From assembly GCF_005876955.1 (NCBI RefSeq), contig NZ_SSCL01000004.1:186001-250000 (forward strand): DNA of 64,000 nucleotides. Reading direction: 5' to 3'. Under the pieces are notes generated by a model, which saw nothing but the letters and a program-made list of their open reading frames with translations, searched no databases and was not told where the DNA came from. The DNA is from Sinomonas gamaensis. Its GTDB lineage: Bacteria > Actinomycetota > Actinomycetes > Actinomycetales > Micrococcaceae. Below, piece by piece: positions 51,688 through 60,457 of the stretch. Numbering within the stretch: the stretch's first letter is position 1; the number at the start of each line of letters is the position of its first letter. The position numbers were made by a program, and so were the translations under genes.

Positions 51688-52552
51688 GGTTCCTCCTGAA
51701 GCTGCAAGGATTTCCAAGATCATCCCGGAGGGAGAGAGGCTCTTTACCGGCCAGGCTTATGTTGGAACAGCAAGTCTGCTGGAGGTCCGAGACGTGTCGT
51801 TGATGCCGAACGCACGGCTGGACCTCCTTGATAATCCGGACGTCTCGAGCGTGATCGTGGGCGTGGATGCAGCGAAGAATCTGGGGCTTTCTATCAATCT
51901 GGACCAAGAGTTGCTTCTCAACGGCCGCCCGATTGCCATCGCCGGGTTCATGGTCGCTGCTACGGATGACCCTCTGCTCTCCTCGGTGGTGCTCTCCCGT
52001 TCAAGCCTCTCAGCCGCCGTTGTTCCAACCTTCGTTATCGAGGTGGAGCCCGGCTACAGCGTGCCCCTGGCGACATCGATTCCCCTCGCGGTCGATCCGG
52101 CCAATCCTTCGTCGTTCAGGATTGATCCTGTGGCAAATGTCGACGGGCTGCGTGCGGCAGTGGCTGATGGGTTGTCCAATTTAGTCTCAACGATCTCGGT
52201 CGTGGTGCTCGGATTGTCCTGTTTGAGCGGCGGCCTGACGATGTATTTGTCAGTTCTCTCGAGGCTTCCCGGAATCGCCATGAGAAGGGCAATGGGCGCT
52301 TCTCGAGGGGCCATCTTGAGAGCGTTCCTGTTGGAAGGCTCGATGGTGGGGTTGGCGGGCGGCTTGTCGGGAGTGGCCATCGGACCAGACTTGCTGATTC
52401 TTATCTGCAACGCACAGGGATGGATTCCATCTTTGGAAGCTTTGACGTTGCTGACGGGCGTCTCGTCAGGTGTAGCTGCTGGACTCCTGTCTGCCGCGGT
52501 TCCCGCCTATGTGGCCTCGTGCGCAGCTCCAGCCGAACTCATTCGGTCTTGA
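51677..52552 (+). CDS. MacB-like ABC transporter, permease part (frameshifted)
   Basis: The C-terminal part of the same transporter. It holds an extracellular MacB-like domain and an FtsX permease domain with three helices; RRAMGASRGAILRAFLLEG is the FtsX cytoplasmic motif. The ATG at 51677 is not a natural start: the same frame is open back to about 51602 with family-like sequence (SAESVARVVRPIKALPGVSG). Read together with the previous entry it would be a 640-residue full transporter of lipoproteins, peptides or antibiotics. The 3' end overlaps the convergent XRE-MmyB gene by 46 bases. Confidence 0.75.
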   Translation: MQGEVPPEAARISKIIPEGERLFTGQAYVGTASLLEVRDVSLMPNARLDLLDNPDVSSVIVGVDAAKNLGLSINLDQELLLNGRPIAIAGFMVAATDDPLLSSVVLSRSSLSAAVVPTFVIEVEPGYSVPLATSIPLAVDPANPSSFRIDPVANVDGLRAAVADGLSNLVSTISVVVLGLSCLSGGLTMYLSVLSRLPGIAMRRAMGASRGAILRAFLLEGSMVGLAGGLSGVAIGPDLLILICNAQGWIPSLEALTLLTGVSSGVAAGLLSAAVPAYVASCAAPAELIRS

Positions 52553-53340
52553 TGCCGCGGGAGGTAGGTGCAGAGTCGCAGCTGAGCCTCCCCGTCGAGC
52601 GTCAAGATGAGAGCCTCGAAGGTGAGCAGGCCGAGGGTTGCATGAGTGAAGCTGACGTCTCCCCTGTACGACTCTCCCACCGCATGTCCGTCCCAGTGCT
52701 TGCGAAAGAGGGCCGACCGCGTGCTGAACCGCTGAGCGAGAGTGTCGAAAATCGAATCGTCGGGGTACCTCGCCCACTGCGCTCGGAATTGCTCTACGAG
52801 GGAGCGTCCGATCATGTCGGGATTGACGAATCGGCCAGCGAAAGCGTCATCGAGGAAGAACTGCTCAAGCTTGTTGGTGCCTGCGTCGACATCGAAGCAC
52901 TCTTTCGCGAGGGCGTTGGCGGCGATGACGCGCCAACAGGGATCGACGACGTAGGCAGGAGTGGTGATCGTCTTCACGAGCTCTCCGTATCGAGCGTGGT
53001 CTGCGGGGGAGGGCGCAATGACCCTCGCCCCGCTGTCGCCTCTCGCGAGACCGAGAACATAGCGGTGCTCATCGGCGTTCAGTCGGAGCGCCCTGGCAAC
53101 GGCGTCGAGCACTTCAAGAGAGGCGCCGGCCGCTCGCCCCTGTTCGAGCCACGTGTACCAGGACACGCCGACGTTAGCGATCGACGCGACTTCCTCTCGC
53201 CGAAGGCCTTGGGCGCGCCGCCTACCCGAACTTGGAAGGCCCACGTCAGCGGGAAGGAGGCCCTCTCGCTTGAGCCGCAGGAACTCGCCCAGGCGCCGAT
53301 ATCGCTCGGACAAGGGTGAAGACACCGAGCTCACCCCCAT
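52507..53340 (-). CDS. XRE family regulator with MmyB-like ligand domain
   Basis: A protein of about 277 residues. The HTH (HTH_31 type) is LGEFLRLKREGLLPADVGL with RRRAQGLRREEVASIANVGV and WLEQGR. The C-terminal MmyB-like domain (about 105-270) includes AYVVDPCWRVIAANALA and is thought to bind a hydrophobic or fatty-acid-like ligand. The start is uncertain: the ATG at 53340 is chosen, and a TTG at 53388 is the upper limit. TTGACA on the minus strand near 53420 may be its -35. It is convergent with the transporter and likely controls the accessory cluster or marks its edge; the 53341-53464 stretch is markedly AT-rich. Confidence 0.83.
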   Translation of the reverse strand: MGVSSVSSPLSERYRRLGEFLRLKREGLLPADVGLPSSGRRRAQGLRREEVASIANVGVSWYTWLEQGRAAGASLEVLDAVARALRLNADEHRYVLGLARGDSGARVIAPSPADHARYGELVKTITTPAYVVDPCWRVIAANALAKECFDVDAGTNKLEQFFLDDAFAGRFVNPDMIGRSLVEQFRAQWARYPDDSIFDTLAQRFSTRSALFRKHWDGHAVGESYRGDVSFTHATLGLLTFEALILTLDGEAQLRLCTYLPRHQDRMSSAGAAHEAT

Positions 53341-53464
53341 CAAGGCATCCAGGACGCAGGAAGAAGTACTTCCCGATTCCTCCTTCAAGAGTAGATACCA
53401 TAAAACTATATTCAGTTGTCAAGAAAAGGAGCCATGGGTGTGCCGTCACCTCTGCAGGGTGTTT

Positions 53465-55648
53465 TCAGCTGAGCGCCTTGAGGTGTAGCAGGAGCGCGTG
53501 CTCCGGACGGAGCACCGGGAGGGGGAGGCCGACGTCGGCCAGGAAGCGGCCGCTCGCCGTGGCCCCTTCGGCGACCCAGGTGGGCGGTGCCGTTTGGATG
53601 AAGGTGCCCGCGAAGTCACCGTCCTCTGGCGTCGGAAGGACAACCTCGACCCGGTACTCCCGGTCCAGATCAAGCCCTGGGAGGCCCACTCGGCCGGGCA
53701 TCTCCGCCGCGAGCGTGCCCAAGGCCACGGCGGCGAAAAGGCCCTCGCCGCCGTCGTACGCCACGACGCCGTGCAGCGAGAGGTTCGGCTCTGCAAGATC
53801 GGCGTGGATGGGCGCGCCCGAATGAATCAGCGCCCGGTGCTCCTTGTACAGCGCGATGGCGCGTCGCAGCGTCTCGCGTTCGGCCGGAGTTGCCTGGCGG
53901 ATGTCCCACTCCATCCCGAAGTGGCCGAACAGGGCGGTGATGGCGCGGAATGAGATGTCGTGGACCCGGCCCGTGGTGTGCGAGTGGGTCGGCCCGACGT
54001 GTGCCCCGACGAGCTCCGGCGGGAGAACAGCCTCCGTCCAGCGCTGGATGGTCTGCCGCTCGAGGGCATCGTTGCAGTCCGAGGCCCAGACCCTGTCCGT
54101 GCGCTGCAGGATTCCGAGGTCCACGCGGGCGCCGCCCGACGAGCACGACTCGATCTCTACGTCCGGATGCGCCGCCTTGAGCGCGTCGACCAGGCGGTAG
54201 GCGGCAAGGGTCTGGTCGTGCACCGACGGCCGGCCGGCGTGGCCCTGCTCGGCCAGGTCACGGTTCTGATCCCACTTGAGGTACGAGATCCTGTTCTTGC
54301 TGAGGAGCTCGTCGAGGCGATCGTAGACATACTGCCACGCATCGGGATTCACGAGGTCGATCACGTGCTGATGGCGCCACTCGTGCGCGAGCCGGCCGCC
54401 GTCCTTGTACGAGGTTGGCGACGGCCCCGAGACCCAATCCGGATGCGCCCGGGCCACGTCCGAGTCCAAATTGACCATCTCCGGCTCGACCCACAGGCCG
54501 AACTCCATGCCGTGCCCCGTCACCGCGTCGATGAGCGGGGTGAGGCCCTCAGGCCACATCGTCTCGTCGACGTACCAGTCGCCGAGCCCCGCGTGATCGT
54601 CGCGGCGCCCGCGGAACCAGCCGTCGTCGAGCACGAAGCGCTCCACGCCCAGCTCCGCCGCGGTCTCCGCGAGCTCGAGCAGCGGTTCAAGGCGGTGGTC
54701 GAAATACACCGCTTCCCACGTATTGAGGACAACCGGGCGCACTCGCCCGGAGGTGGTCTCCACATGCTGGGGCCGGGCGCGGAACCAGCGGTAGAACTCG
54801 TCGGTCACGCCGTCGAGGCCCCGGTCCGAGAACGCCGCGTAGAGGGTCGGCGTGCGGTAGGACTGCCCCGGAGCCAAGACCACCTCGCCCGGGCCCAGCA
54901 GCTCGGCGGCGCCGAGCATGCGGCGGCCGTCGGCGAGCGAGTCGAGGTACTGCTCGTGGTTGCCGGACCAGCCGAAGTGGATCGCCCAGACGCGGCCCGC
55001 CCGGTTCGAGAATCCGCCGGTCCCTGCGGCCACGAGCAGTGACGAATCGTGGCCTGTCCGGCCGTGCCGCCCCGAGCGCACCCATGTGCCCTGCTGGATG
55101 CGATGCCGCTGCGGATGGTTCTCACGGCACCACCGGCCGGTCAGGTCCAGGAGCTCCTCCGCCTGCCCGGGGACGGGGACGACGACGCCGAGTTCGCCCA
55201 GGTGGTACGGCCCATCCCCGCTGTTGGTCACCTCGTGCGTGATCTCGAGGAGTCCGCCCTCATGGAGCGTGAGTAGCGTCTCGACTGTGAGGCCCGCCTC
55301 CGCGTCGGCCTGAATGATGCGCGCTCCGCGACCGTCCAGCGTCAACTCAGCCGAGGTCACGCGGAAGGCGGGGGAGAAGGCGAAGCCGGGGACTGCAGCT
55401 TCTGTGCCTATGGCGTTCGTTCTGTGGCCCCGCAACCCCGGCCGGCCAAGCCAGCCCGACGACGCCTGCGGGACGAGCCCGGCGACGACAGGCTGGTCGA
55501 GCGCGGAGTGCGGAACGGGGCTGCGGAGGATGCCGAGGTCGGGGAGCGTCTCGCCGAGGTCGGCACCCCAGTGCACCATCTCGGCCTCGCCGGAATCGAA
55601 GGCGAGCAGCACGCTGGTGCCGGCTGAGCGGAGATGCAGGGGGTCCAT
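53465..55648 (-). CDS. GH36 alpha-galactosidase
   Basis: A 727-residue family 36 glycosidase. An N-terminal beta-supersandwich is followed by the barrel with FVLDDGWFRGRRDD, GLWVEPEMVN and the nucleophile Asp460 in YLKWDQNRD. The acid/base lies in RVWASDCNDALERQ (Asp524 or Asp527), after SCSSGGARVDLG. No signal peptide, so it works on imported alpha-galactosides such as melibiose or raffinose. It is the last gene of a minus-strand sugar ABC unit. A 12-bp hairpin (55700-55724) separates it from the binding-protein gene. Confidence 0.94.
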   Translation of the reverse strand: MDPLHLRSAGTSVLLAFDSGEAEMVHWGADLGETLPDLGILRSPVPHSALDQPVVAGLVPQASSGWLGRPGLRGHRTNAIGTEAAVPGFAFSPAFRVTSAELTLDGRGARIIQADAEAGLTVETLLTLHEGGLLEITHEVTNSGDGPYHLGELGVVVPVPGQAEELLDLTGRWCRENHPQRHRIQQGTWVRSGRHGRTGHDSSLLVAAGTGGFSNRAGRVWAIHFGWSGNHEQYLDSLADGRRMLGAAELLGPGEVVLAPGQSYRTPTLYAAFSDRGLDGVTDEFYRWFRARPQHVETTSGRVRPVVLNTWEAVYFDHRLEPLLELAETAAELGVERFVLDDGWFRGRRDDHAGLGDWYVDETMWPEGLTPLIDAVTGHGMEFGLWVEPEMVNLDSDVARAHPDWVSGPSPTSYKDGGRLAHEWRHQHVIDLVNPDAWQYVYDRLDELLSKNRISYLKWDQNRDLAEQGHAGRPSVHDQTLAAYRLVDALKAAHPDVEIESCSSGGARVDLGILQRTDRVWASDCNDALERQTIQRWTEAVLPPELVGAHVGPTHSHTTGRVHDISFRAITALFGHFGMEWDIRQATPAERETLRRAIALYKEHRALIHSGAPIHADLAEPNLSLHGVVAYDGGEGLFAAVALGTLAAEMPGRVGLPGLDLDREYRVEVVLPTPEDGDFAGTFIQTAPPTWVAEGATASGRFLADVGLPLPVLRPEHALLLHLKALS

Positions 55649-55699
55649 GGAACTCGCTTTCGTGTCGCTGACTGGGAGGCGTTCTAGAAGTCATGGGCT

Positions 55700-55724
55700 G
55701 GGGCCCGGCACGGTGCCGGGCCCC
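55700..55724 (-). terminator. Intercistronic hairpin between binding protein and GH36 gene
   Basis: Perfect 12-bp stem GGGGCCCGGCAC/GTGCCGGGCCCC with a 1-nt centre. No T-tract. It probably stabilises or attenuates rather than ends the operon message. Confidence 0.55.
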
Positions 55725-55756
55725 TGAGTGGGGTCAAGTATTCTCCCCGTTCTGGC

Positions 55757-57109
55757 TCACCGGAAGAGCGCGTTGACCTGCTTGTTCGCGTCGGTCAGCG
55801 AGCTCGCGGGGGCCTTGCCGGAGACGACGGCATCCATCGCGGGCTTCATGATGCCGTCGATCTTCGACGCATTGTCCGTGATCGGGAAGAGGAACGTGGT
55901 CTTGTCCTTCACCTGCTGGGTGAAGGCGGTGACGTCCACGCCCTTCGCCTTGAAGGCCTCCGCGGCCTTGTCCGTCGAGCTGGAGATGGCCGGGAAGACC
56001 ACGGCCTTCGACGCGACGACGTCCTGGCAGGCCTTCGAGCCGGTGTACTCGACCCACTTCACCGCGGCGTCCTTCTTCTTGGTTCCGGTCCAGACGGAGT
56101 CGGCGAGGCCATTGAACATCGAGGAACGCTTGCCGTCGGGGCCGACTGGAGTCGGGGCGATGCCCACGTTCACGCCCTTGTAGCCGGTGTACTGCCCGAT
56201 CATCCACGAGCCGCTCGAGTTGATTGCAGCCTTCCCGGCCCCGAAGTTGTCGGTCATCGAGGCGCCCACGGTGGTCTCTAGCTTGGGCATGTAGCCCTTG
56301 TCGGCGAGGCTCGCCCACCAGGCGATCGTCTGCTGGAACTTCGGGTCGTCGTAGTTGTACTTGCTCCCCCACGGGTTCTTGTCGGTGTGGGTCCAGCCCG
56401 TGGTGCCGGTGAGGAAGCTCCATTGCGTCTGACCCATACCCGAGCCCGAGCTCTCGAGGCCCAAGCCGTAGACCGCCGCGCTGTTCTTGTCGAAGCCAGG
56501 CTCGTCGCCGCGCTTGCCGTTCTTGTCCACGGTGAGGTGGGCGATGACCTTCTCATACGTGCCGCCGTCCTGCGGGTTCCACGTGAGGTTCTTCATCTGG
56601 TCCTCAGAGATGCCGGCCTTCAGGAGCATGTCCCTGTTGTAGAAGAGGCCGATCGTGTCCCAGTCCTTCGGGAGGCCGTAGCGTTTGCCGTCCGGCCCGA
56701 TCCACAGGTCGGCGAGACCCGGGTTGTACTGCCCCAGGTCCACGTTGTCTGCCTTGACGGCGTCGTCGAGGGCGAGGAGCTGGCCGTTCGTCGCGAGCTC
56801 GGGGTACCTCGAGAGATGATCGGCGAAGGTATCCGGGGCGGTGCCCGAGGCCATGCCGTTGGTCAGCTTGCCCCAGTAGTCGTCCCAGCCGGTCTGGGTG
56901 ATCTTGACCGTGATGTCCGGGTTCGCCTTGTGGAAGTCGTCCGCGCACTGCTGATAGGCGGGGAGCTGGTTGGCGTCCCACATCCAGTAGGAGACCTCGC
57001 CCTTCGCGGAGTCCGCGGAGTTCCCTCCGCCGGAGCTGCCGCTTCCGCAGGCAGAGAGCGCGAGGGTCGCCGCGGCGGCGACGGCGATGGCGCCGAGGGT
57101 CTTCTTCAT
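55757..57109 (-). CDS. Sugar ABC transporter substrate-binding lipoprotein
   Basis: A 450-residue family 1 solute-binding protein. The lipoprotein signal ends LALSAC. The mature start is Gly/Ser-rich, then SYWMWDANQLPAYQQC opens the binding fold. Further on are WGKLTNGMASGTAPDTFAD and GKAAINSSGSWMIGQ. It should bind the alpha-galactoside that the GH36 enzyme cleaves. The ATG at 57109 follows the permease by 25 bp with AAGGACC-like bases before it. Confidence 0.93.
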   Translation of the reverse strand: MKKTLGAIAVAAAATLALSACGSGSSGGGNSADSAKGEVSYWMWDANQLPAYQQCADDFHKANPDITVKITQTGWDDYWGKLTNGMASGTAPDTFADHLSRYPELATNGQLLALDDAVKADNVDLGQYNPGLADLWIGPDGKRYGLPKDWDTIGLFYNRDMLLKAGISEDQMKNLTWNPQDGGTYEKVIAHLTVDKNGKRGDEPGFDKNSAAVYGLGLESSGSGMGQTQWSFLTGTTGWTHTDKNPWGSKYNYDDPKFQQTIAWWASLADKGYMPKLETTVGASMTDNFGAGKAAINSSGSWMIGQYTGYKGVNVGIAPTPVGPDGKRSSMFNGLADSVWTGTKKKDAAVKWVEYTGSKACQDVVASKAVVFPAISSSTDKAAEAFKAKGVDVTAFTQQVKDKTTFLFPITDNASKIDGIMKPAMDAVVSGKAPASSLTDANKQVNALFR

Positions 57110-57134
57110 GATGGTCCTTCCGGGGGTTTGGGGG

Positions 57135-58067
57135 TTACTTGGTGCCGTTGAAGCCGATGGAGTTGACGATTCGCCTGCCGAAGGCGGCGAAGAGGATGAG
57201 CACGGGGAGTGCCGAGACGAGGGTCGCGGCCATGAGGCCCGACCAGTCCGGAGCGCCTTGCGGCGATTGGGACTTGAAGACGCCCAGACCCACCGTGAGC
57301 ACGCGCGTGCTTTCGTCGGATCCCACGAGGAGGGGCCAGAAGTATTCGTTCCACTGGCCCATGAAGGTCAGCAGGGCGAGGGTGGCAATCGGGGCCGCTG
57401 CGTTGGGGAGGACGATCTGGAAGAAGATCCGCCAGTGCCTCGCGCCGTCGAGCATCGCGGCTTCCTCGACCTCGCGCGACATGTTGAGGAAGAACTGCCG
57501 CATGAAGAAGATCGCGAACGGGGTCATGAACAGGTACGGCAGCACGAGCCCGAGCATCGTGTTGAGGAGGCCGAGGTTCTTCACAAGGAGGAAGTTCGGC
57601 AGGGCCGTGAAGATCGGCGGGACGAGCATGGTGCCGAGGAACAGCGAGAAGACGGCGTTGCGGCCCTTCCAGTGGAGCCTGGCGAAGGCGTAGGCGGCCA
57701 TGGAGCTGAAGAACACGGCGCAGACCGTCGTGATCCCGGCGAAGAGGAGGGAGTTGGTCAGGTACCGCCAGAAGTTGATGGATGCCCCGGAGCCGCCCTC
57801 GGCCACTGCCTCGGCCGGAGTCTGGAGCCCGAAGACCCGCTGGAAGGCACCGAGGCCGAAGTCCGCGGGGAGCAGATTCGCCGAGTTGGCGGCGAGGGCG
57901 TGGTTCGACGAGAGCGCGGTGCGCAGCACCCAGTAGAACGGCAGGACGCTGACGGCGATCGCGAGGACGAGCAGGGCCCAGGCGATGACGCGGCGCCCGT
58001 TCAAGCGGCCCCGGGTCACGCGGCGCACCGGCGGGAGGTGCCGTCGGACGGTGGTGGTGGCAGACAT
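57135..58067 (-). CDS. Carbohydrate ABC transporter permease (MalG-type)
   Basis: A 310-residue six-helix permease. The EAA loop is VEEAAMLDGARHWRIFFQIVLP. The N-terminal tail is very basic (RRHLPPVRRVTRGRLNGRR). It pairs with the MalF-type permease 10 bp upstream. The CUT1 ATPase is missing here too, which suggests one shared ATPase elsewhere serves both sugar systems. Confidence 0.93.
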   Translation of the reverse strand: MSATTTVRRHLPPVRRVTRGRLNGRRVIAWALLVLAIAVSVLPFYWVLRTALSSNHALAANSANLLPADFGLGAFQRVFGLQTPAEAVAEGGSGASINFWRYLTNSLLFAGITTVCAVFFSSMAAYAFARLHWKGRNAVFSLFLGTMLVPPIFTALPNFLLVKNLGLLNTMLGLVLPYLFMTPFAIFFMRQFFLNMSREVEEAAMLDGARHWRIFFQIVLPNAAAPIATLALLTFMGQWNEYFWPLLVGSDESTRVLTVGLGVFKSQSPQGAPDWSGLMAATLVSALPVLILFAAFGRRIVNSIGFNGTK

Positions 58068-58077
58068 GCTTGGCTCC

Positions 58078-59031
58078 TTAGTCCAGGTCCGACTCGTTGC
58101 CCCGCAGGAACTTCATCTGGATGAAGGCGACGAGGGCGAGGATGACGAAGAGGATGACGGCCAGGGCCGAGCCGTAGCCGAAGTCGTGCTGGGTGAAGGC
58201 CCGCTGGAAGATGTAGTACTGGATGACGCGGCTCGCGTTGATGGGGCCGCCTTGAGTCGTCACCGCCACTGTGTCGAAGACCTGGAACGAGCCGATCACC
58301 GTCACCACGAGCACCAGGACCAGCACGGGCCGCAGGAGCGGCAGCGTAATCCTCCGGAACGCCTGCCCCGATGAGGCCCCGTCGAGGTGTGCCGCCTCGT
58401 ACAGGTGGTTCGGGATGGCCTGAAGGCCTGCGAAGATCAGCAGCGCCGTGTAGCCCATGTGGCGCCAGGTGTTGATAAGGGCCTGAGTCGGGATGGCCCA
58501 CTCCTGGGACCCGAAGAACGCTACGCGCGGGAGGCCGAGCCACTCGATGATCTGGTTCACGATGCCGATCTGGTAGTCGAGCATCCAGAACCACAGGAGC
58601 GCCGCGATGACGTTGGCCATGAGGTAGGGGAGCAGGAGTGCGCCCCGGATGATCGTGGACTTGGCGATGCGGTGCATGAGCAGCGCGAGGCCGAGGGCGA
58701 GGGCCGTCTGGAGCACGATGTTGATGACGACGTACTCGAGGGTGACGCCGAGCGCGTTCCAGAACAGTGGGTCCTTCGCGATGGCCTCATAGTTGGCCGT
58801 CCCCACCCATTTCGGGTCGGCGAGGCTCAGGGTGCTGTACTTCGTGAAGCTCAGATAGATGCCCCGGACCGTGGGGACGAGGTAGAAGAGCACGAACCCG
58901 ATGAGGGCCGGTGCTACGAAGACGAGGGCAATTCCGAGGTCGCTCCGGCTGCGCCGCCGACCGGGCTGCGCTTCCCCGATGCGGAGGCCGCGTTGCCGTG
59001 GCGCTCGGGTGTCCAGTGAGGTGGCCGCCAA
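58078..59031 (-). CDS. Carbohydrate ABC transporter permease (MalF-type)
   Basis: A 317-residue six-helix permease. The EAA loop is YEAAHLDGASSGQAFRRITLP. It is the first gene of the alpha-galactoside unit, starting at the ATG at 59031 and preceded by AGGAGGATC. A 13-bp inverted repeat (59077-59089 and 59136-59148) spans the divergent promoter shared with the oxidoreductase gene. Confidence 0.93.
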   Translation of the reverse strand: MAATSLDTRAPRQRGLRIGEAQPGRRRSRSDLGIALVFVAPALIGFVLFYLVPTVRGIYLSFTKYSTLSLADPKWVGTANYEAIAKDPLFWNALGVTLEYVVINIVLQTALALGLALLMHRIAKSTIIRGALLLPYLMANVIAALLWFWMLDYQIGIVNQIIEWLGLPRVAFFGSQEWAIPTQALINTWRHMGYTALLIFAGLQAIPNHLYEAAHLDGASSGQAFRRITLPLLRPVLVLVLVVTVIGSFQVFDTVAVTTQGGPINASRVIQYYIFQRAFTQHDFGYGSALAVILFVILALVAFIQMKFLRGNESDLD

Positions 59032-59076
59032 GGATCCTCCTGTGATGTGGCTAACAGCTGAATGAAGCTGCGGAGG

Positions 59077-59148
59077 AATCTACACGAGTAACTTTTGGCG
59101 ACGCAAGCCCAAGTTGACGCGCTTAGATACTGTTGACTCGTGTAGATT
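59077..59148. promoter_or_regulatory. Divergent operator of the alpha-galactoside unit
   Basis: AATCTACACGAGT at 59077-59089 and its exact complement ACTCGTGTAGATT at 59136-59148, 46 bp apart. One copy faces each gene, and both copies continue with AAC. Likely sites for the LacI regulator encoded at 60458. Confidence 0.6.
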
Positions 59149-59169
59149 TCTCATGCCAGACTGCCGCGC

Positions 59170-60447
59170 ATGACGCACACTTCACGCTTCTCCCTCGGCA
59201 TCGTCGGCGCGGGTCAGTTCGCCGGGCAGTTCGCCAAGCTCTTCCACGCCCACCCCGCCATCTCGGCCGTCCACGTCACGGACGTGATCCAGGATCGGGC
59301 TACCGCGCTGGTCGATCGGCTGGGACTCGACGGGGCCTTCCCCAGCTTCGAGGCGATGCTCGACGGCGATGTCGACGCCGTCGCGATCTTCACCCAGCGC
59401 TGGACTCACGGCCCGCTCGTCGTCCAGGCCCTCCGCGGCGGCAAGCACGTCTACTCGGCCGTGCCCATGGCCATCAGCGTCGGAGAGATCGCAGCGATCA
59501 TCGAGGCCGTCCGTGAGACCGGGCTGACCTACATGATGGGCGAGACGAGCTACTACAACCCCGCGACCGTCTACGCCCGGCAGCGCCGAGCGGAGGGCGC
59601 CTTCGGCCGGATCTTCTACGCAGAGGGCGACTACGTCCACGACATGGACCTCGGCTTCTACGAGGCCTATCAGTACAGCGGAGGCGCCGAGTGGAAGCGC
59701 ACCGCGAGCTACCCGCCCATGCTCTACCCGACCCACTCGGTCGGCGGCGTGCTCGGCGGGATCGGCGGCCATGCCGTGAGCGTGAGCTGCATCGGAGTGC
59801 GCGACGAGCGGGGTGACGGCGTCTTCGACCGCGCGGTCAGCATGTTCGACAACGACTTCTCCAACGCCACCGCGCTGTTCGAGCTCGCCGGCGGAGGCTC
59901 CATGCGCATCAACGAGTTCCGCCGCGTGGGCTACCCCTCGCACCTGCGCGAGAGCCGCTTCCGCTACTTCGGCACCGAGGGCAGCTTCGAGCAGCTCGTC
60001 GACTCAGCGGTGTGGCAGGACAAGGAGTCTGTCACCGATGTCTCAGAACTCTTGAGGACGACGGCGACGCTCGCCGCCGACGACCCCTCGCTCGCCGATG
60101 TTGCGCCCGCCCTGCGGGATGGCTTCGTGTCCGGACTCGCTCCCGTGCAGGACGCTTCCCGCCTCCCGCATGAGCTGCGGGCACTCCCGACCGGCCACGA
60201 GGGCAGCCACCAGTTCCTCGTCGACGACTTCGCCCGCGCCGTGGCGGACAGGACCCTGCCGCCCGTGAACGCGTGGGAGGCGGCCCGGTATACCCTGCCC
60301 GGAATCATCGCTCACCAGTCCGCGCTGCGCGGCGGCGAACGCCTTCCCGTCCCCGACTTCGGCGACGCCCCGGCCGACGTCGCAGCGGGGGCGGCGTCGC
60401 CGTCGTCGGCGTCCTTCCCTGCAGGGCCCAGGGGGTCCCGGCGATAG
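59170..60447 (+). CDS. Gfo/Idh/MocA family oxidoreductase
   Basis: A 425-residue NAD(P)-dependent sugar oxidoreductase. The N-terminal Rossmann fold starts SLGIVGAGQFAGQFAKLF. The usual EKP motif is replaced by SAVPMAIS (after GKHVY), which is a notable change since the Lys is normally catalytic. The C-terminal domain has YPTHSVGGVLGGIGGHAV. The last 25 residues are Ala/Ser-rich. It is divergent from the sugar importer and followed by the LacI gene, so it may act on a sugar derived from the alpha-galactoside, or on a related sugar. The stop TAG at 60445-60447 also forms the first half of the next -10 box. Confidence 0.85.
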   Translation: MTHTSRFSLGIVGAGQFAGQFAKLFHAHPAISAVHVTDVIQDRATALVDRLGLDGAFPSFEAMLDGDVDAVAIFTQRWTHGPLVVQALRGGKHVYSAVPMAISVGEIAAIIEAVRETGLTYMMGETSYYNPATVYARQRRAEGAFGRIFYAEGDYVHDMDLGFYEAYQYSGGAEWKRTASYPPMLYPTHSVGGVLGGIGGHAVSVSCIGVRDERGDGVFDRAVSMFDNDFSNATALFELAGGGSMRINEFRRVGYPSHLRESRFRYFGTEGSFEQLVDSAVWQDKESVTDVSELLRTTATLAADDPSLADVAPALRDGFVSGLAPVQDASRLPHELRALPTGHEGSHQFLVDDFARAVADRTLPPVNAWEAARYTLPGIIAHQSALRGGERLPVPDFGDAPADVAAGAASPSSASFPAGPRGSRR

Positions 60448-60450
60448 CAT
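60445..60450 (+). promoter_or_regulatory. Leaderless -10 element built on a stop codon
   Basis: TAGCAT, seven bases before the LacI ATG at 60458. Its first three bases are the stop codon of the oxidoreductase. No Shine-Dalgarno precedes that ATG. Confidence 0.5.
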
Positions 60451-60457
60451 GGTCGCC

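Noticed and set aside
57087-58124. 345-aa plus-strand ORF opposite the MalG-type permease
   Set aside because: Composition is charged low-complexity (Glu/Gly/His-rich), typical of antisense of a hydrophobic membrane gene.
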